Of a DNA stretch of 15,878 nucleotides, positions 13,644 to 15,878 are shown piece by piece. This stretch comes from Treponema sp. (lineage in GTDB: Bacteria > Spirochaetota > Spirochaetia > Treponematales > Treponemataceae): positions 1-15,878 of the forward strand of contig JAAZLA010000179.1 of assembly GCA_012799545.1 (NCBI GenBank). The letters run 5' to 3'. Each line of letters begins with the position of its first letter. Position 1 is the first letter of the stretch. The translations under genes and the position numbers were made by a program. Below the pieces are notes generated by a model, which saw nothing but the letters and a program-made list of their open reading frames with translations, was not told where the DNA came from and did not search any database.

Positions 13644-15449
13644 TTATTCTTCTTTTGTTTTAAGCACCGCAAGGAAGGCTGATTGTGGGAGCTCGACATC
13701 CCCTACCATCTTCATTCGCTTTTTTCCTTCCTTTTGTTTTTCAAGAAGTTTTTTCTTTCTCGTTATATCTCCACCATAACATTTTGCCAAAACATCTTTA
13801 CGCAAGGCAGAAACAGTTTCACGTGCGATAACTTGACTCCCAATTGCACCTTGCACCGCAATTTTAAATTGCTGGCGGGTAATTTCTTCTTTTAACTGCG
13901 CACAAGTATTTCGCGCCTTTGCAACGGCATTTCCCTTATAGGTCAATTGTGCCAAAGCGTCCACACTTTTCCCATTTATAAGAATATCGATTTTTACGAG
14001 TTCTGTTTCTCTATAACCGATGAGCTCATAATCAAAGGAAGCATAGCCCCTCGTATAACTTTTGAGTCGGTCGTAAAAGTCGAAGAGTACTTCGGCGAGC
14101 GGCATCTCATAAAATATTTCAACACGTTTTTCATCGAGGTATTGCATATTTGTTTGTACGCCGCGTTTTTCTGTGCAAAGCGCCATCACATTCCCCAAGT
14201 ATGTTGCAGGGGTAATAATTGCCGCCTTTATATAGGGCTCTTCAGATTTTGCTATTTTATTGAGTTCAGGAAAATCTGCAGGATTATCGATATATTTTTC
14301 TTCTCCATTTGAAAGAGTAATAAGATAGCGAACTGAGGGAGCGGTAAAAATAACAGATTGGTCAAAATCTCTCTCTAAGCGCTCTTGTACAATTTCCAAG
14401 TGTAAGAGTCCCAAAAAACCGCAGCGAAAGCCATGCCCAAGTGCCATCGAAGAGTCTTTTTCAAAAACTAAACTTGCGTCATTGAGCTTGAGTTTATCCA
14501 TGCTTTCGCGAAGCTCTTCATAATCGCTCGTATCAACAGGATAGATGGATGAATAAACAACGGGCTTAACATCTTTAAATCCGTCAAGTGGTTTGTCAAC
14601 AGGATTTTTTGTCAGTGTTACTGTGTCGCCAACCTTTACATCGGAAACTGTTTTTATACCAGCAATGATATAGCCAACGTCGCCACATTCAAGGGAATTT
14701 TTTTCAACTAAGCCAAGTCGAAAAATACCGCATTCTTCAACCTTGTAGTCAGACTCAGAAACCATAAACCGAACAGTGTCGCCTTTTTTTATGGAGCCAG
14801 AAAAAATACGCAGATGCACAACGACACCACGATAGGGATCGTAGTGGCAGTCAAAAATAAGTGCTTTGGTAAAACCAGATTCGTCATCACTCGGTGGTGG
14901 AATTTGATTTACAATAGCTTCAAAAAGCTCATCAACTCCCTCGCCCGTTTTTGCAGAAATACAAACAGCCAAATCGGGATCAAGCCCTAAGTCATGGTCT
15001 ATCTGTTTTTTTACGCGTGGGATATCTGCTGCAGGTAAATCAATCTTGTTTATAACAGGCACCATTTCTAAATTTTGCTCAAGTGCAAGATACATATTTG
15101 AGAGGGTTTGTGACTCAACTCCTTGAGCAGCATCAACAATGAGCAAGGCGCCCTCGCAAGAAGCAATAGCACGAGAAACTTCGTATGAAAAGTCAACGTG
15201 GCCAGGTGTATCAACAAAATTTAACTCATAGAGTAAACCATCTTTTGCTGTATAGGGTATTGTAACCGCATGACTTTTTATAGTGATGCCACGCTCTCGT
15301 TCAATATCCATATTGTCGAGCATTTGATTTTGAAAAACGCGATCATCTACAACTTTTGTTTTTTGAATAAGTCTGTCAGCAAGGGTTGATTTCCCGTGGT
15401 CAATGTGCGCAACGATGCAAAAATTTCTTTTTTGTACTAATGGTGTCAT
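13644..15449 (-). CDS. lepA: Elongation factor 4 (LepA) GTPase
   Basis: The 601-residue protein is a full-length EF4 (usual length about 600). It is a ribosome-binding translational GTPase in the cytoplasm. GTPase motifs are AHIDHGKST at 14-22 (G1), RGIT in the switch I region at 53-56, DTPGH at 80-84 (G3) and NKID at 134-137 (G4). The family C-terminal signature KKKLLEKQKEGKKRMKMVG is present, and the protein ends soon after, as usual. The start fits the alignment; only a weak AGGG sits 2 nt before the ATG. A strong promoter places its -10 box 6 nt upstream, suggesting a leaderless transcript. It converges on the DUF115 gene with a 36-base gap and no clear terminator. Confidence 0.97.
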   Translation of the reverse strand: MTPLVQKRNFCIVAHIDHGKSTLADRLIQKTKVVDDRVFQNQMLDNMDIERERGITIKSHAVTIPYTAKDGLLYELNFVDTPGHVDFSYEVSRAIASCEGALLIVDAAQGVESQTLSNMYLALEQNLEMVPVINKIDLPAADIPRVKKQIDHDLGLDPDLAVCISAKTGEGVDELFEAIVNQIPPPSDDESGFTKALIFDCHYDPYRGVVVHLRIFSGSIKKGDTVRFMVSESDYKVEECGIFRLGLVEKNSLECGDVGYIIAGIKTVSDVKVGDTVTLTKNPVDKPLDGFKDVKPVVYSSIYPVDTSDYEELRESMDKLKLNDASLVFEKDSSMALGHGFRCGFLGLLHLEIVQERLERDFDQSVIFTAPSVRYLITLSNGEEKYIDNPADFPELNKIAKSEEPYIKAAIITPATYLGNVMALCTEKRGVQTNMQYLDEKRVEIFYEMPLAEVLFDFYDRLKSYTRGYASFDYELIGYRETELVKIDILINGKSVDALAQLTYKGNAVAKARNTCAQLKEEITRQQFKIAVQGAIGSQVIARETVSALRKDVLAKCYGGDITRKKKLLEKQKEGKKRMKMVGDVELPQSAFLAVLKTKEE

Positions 15450-15455
15450 GGCCCT

Positions 15456-15484
15456 AGTATATTAAAAAAAATAAGGACTGTCCA
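15456..15484 (-). promoter_or_regulatory. Probable lepA promoter, leaderless arrangement
   Basis: On the minus strand TGGACA (15484-15479, five of six consensus), 17 nt, TATACT (15461-15456, five of six), then AGGGCC and the lepA ATG. The -35 lies inside the last codons of the upstream gene and the -10 directly follows its stop codon. The start point would fall on or beside the ATG. Confidence 0.6.
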
Positions 15485-15878
15485 GACTCGCCCCTATTGC
15501 AAGGTTTACTTCAAAATAGGCTTTATTTCTCTTACGCGTAAAGAGCTCTGCATAGACAATAGTATTTTTTTCCAAAAGTTTTATTTTTTTTATTTCAACA
15601 GGGTCCTGTAGAGAAAATCCATTTTCATCGGCAGCACTCCCCTTTATAATCGAGGCTATTTCGTATTGATTTTTATTGTATACCGAGGTGCGCTTTAGCT
15701 TCATCCCAAAACTCGGTAGAAAAAAATCTTCGACAGGCTCTCTTTTATAGGCTTCGTAAATAGGCATTTCAGGGCGCTCTTCTGTGTAAAGATATTTTGT
15801 AAAAGCTTCTCCCTCTTGGTTTACTCCCCCAAGCTTTATAATTGTCCCTGGCATTATTTCGAGCATTGCATTTTGATA
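15462..15878 (-). CDS. C-terminal part of a protein with a PDZ-like stretch (partial)
   Basis: The frame is open to the right edge (reading ...YQNAMLEIMPG), so only the last 138-139 residues are seen and the true start lies outside. The region around NQYEIASIIKGSAADENGFSL resembles the carboxylate-loop half of a PDZ domain (G-S-A-A-x-x-x-G), followed by DPVEIKKIKLLE and a final beta-rich stretch with YAELFTRKR. The piece before it (VEDFFLPSFGMKLKRT) resembles the segment leading into a protease-linked PDZ. Possible identities are the C-terminus of a trypsin-like or other PDZ-containing envelope protein; the catalytic part would lie off the window. It ends 12 bases before lepA. Confidence 0.55.
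   Translation of the reverse strand, partial: YQNAMLEIMPGTIIKLGGVNQEGEAFTKYLYTEERPEMPIYEAYKREPVEDFFLPSFGMKLKRTSVYNKNQYEIASIIKGSAADENGFSLQDPVEIKKIKLLEKNTIVYAELFTRKRNKAYFEVNLAIGASLDSPYFF

Noticed and set aside
13947..14312. 121-residue plus-strand open frame opposite lepA
   Set aside because: It is cysteine- and phenylalanine-rich, as expected from reading lepA backwards, and has no supporting start signal.

Overview
The window looks like chromosomal DNA from a treponeme-type spirochaete. It has AT-rich, tightly packed genes, many short lipoproteins, and a lipoprotein / LysM transglycosylase / OmpA trio that matches my memory of the Treponema pallidum TP0622-TP0623-TP0624 order. It also carries a DUF115/Maf-like protein of the kind linked to flagellin glycosylation. 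The genus is inferred from gene content and order, not from a marker gene. All genes inside the window appear intact. The gene at the right edge is cut, and a gene probably starts just beyond the left edge.

Layout. Bases 1-230 are non-coding and dense in perfect inverted repeats, with two copies of one palindrome-bearing element. On the minus strand, 228-2533 holds a polytopic membrane protein translationally coupled (ATGA overlap) to a TPR lipoprotein. On the plus strand, 2598-6239 holds an envelope operon: TPR-like lipoprotein, MltD-type lytic transglycosylase with two LysM domains, and an OmpA-domain protein. A partial duplication of the OmpA gene's 3' end follows. On the minus strand, 6319-10177 is a purine operon transcribed purE-purF-purM-purN. 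From a clear divergent promoter, 10314-13607 (plus) encodes a membrane-anchored SurA/PpiD-like protein and a DUF115/Maf-like protein. On the minus strand, 13644-15449 is lepA, preceded by the C-terminal part of a protein with a PDZ-like stretch.

How the genes work together. The 2598-6239 operon concerns the periplasm and peptidoglycan: one protein cleaves murein, one carries an OmpA fold, and one is a tethered scaffold. The pur genes supply PRPP amidotransfer (PurF), GAR formylation (PurN), AIR synthesis (PurM) and the carboxylation step (PurE); the remaining inosinate-pathway genes are not in the window.

No CRISPR array, transposase, phage gene, tRNA or rRNA was seen. The most notable observations are the hairpin-rich repeat cluster at the left edge, promoters whose -10 box lies only 6-7 nt before the start codon (purE, lepA and possibly the 2598 gene), a Leu in place of the expected glutamine-binding Arg in PurF, a class I-type PurE in a treponeme-like genome, and an OmpA domain lacking the DAP-binding Asp. 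I did not find a convincing new multi-gene system.
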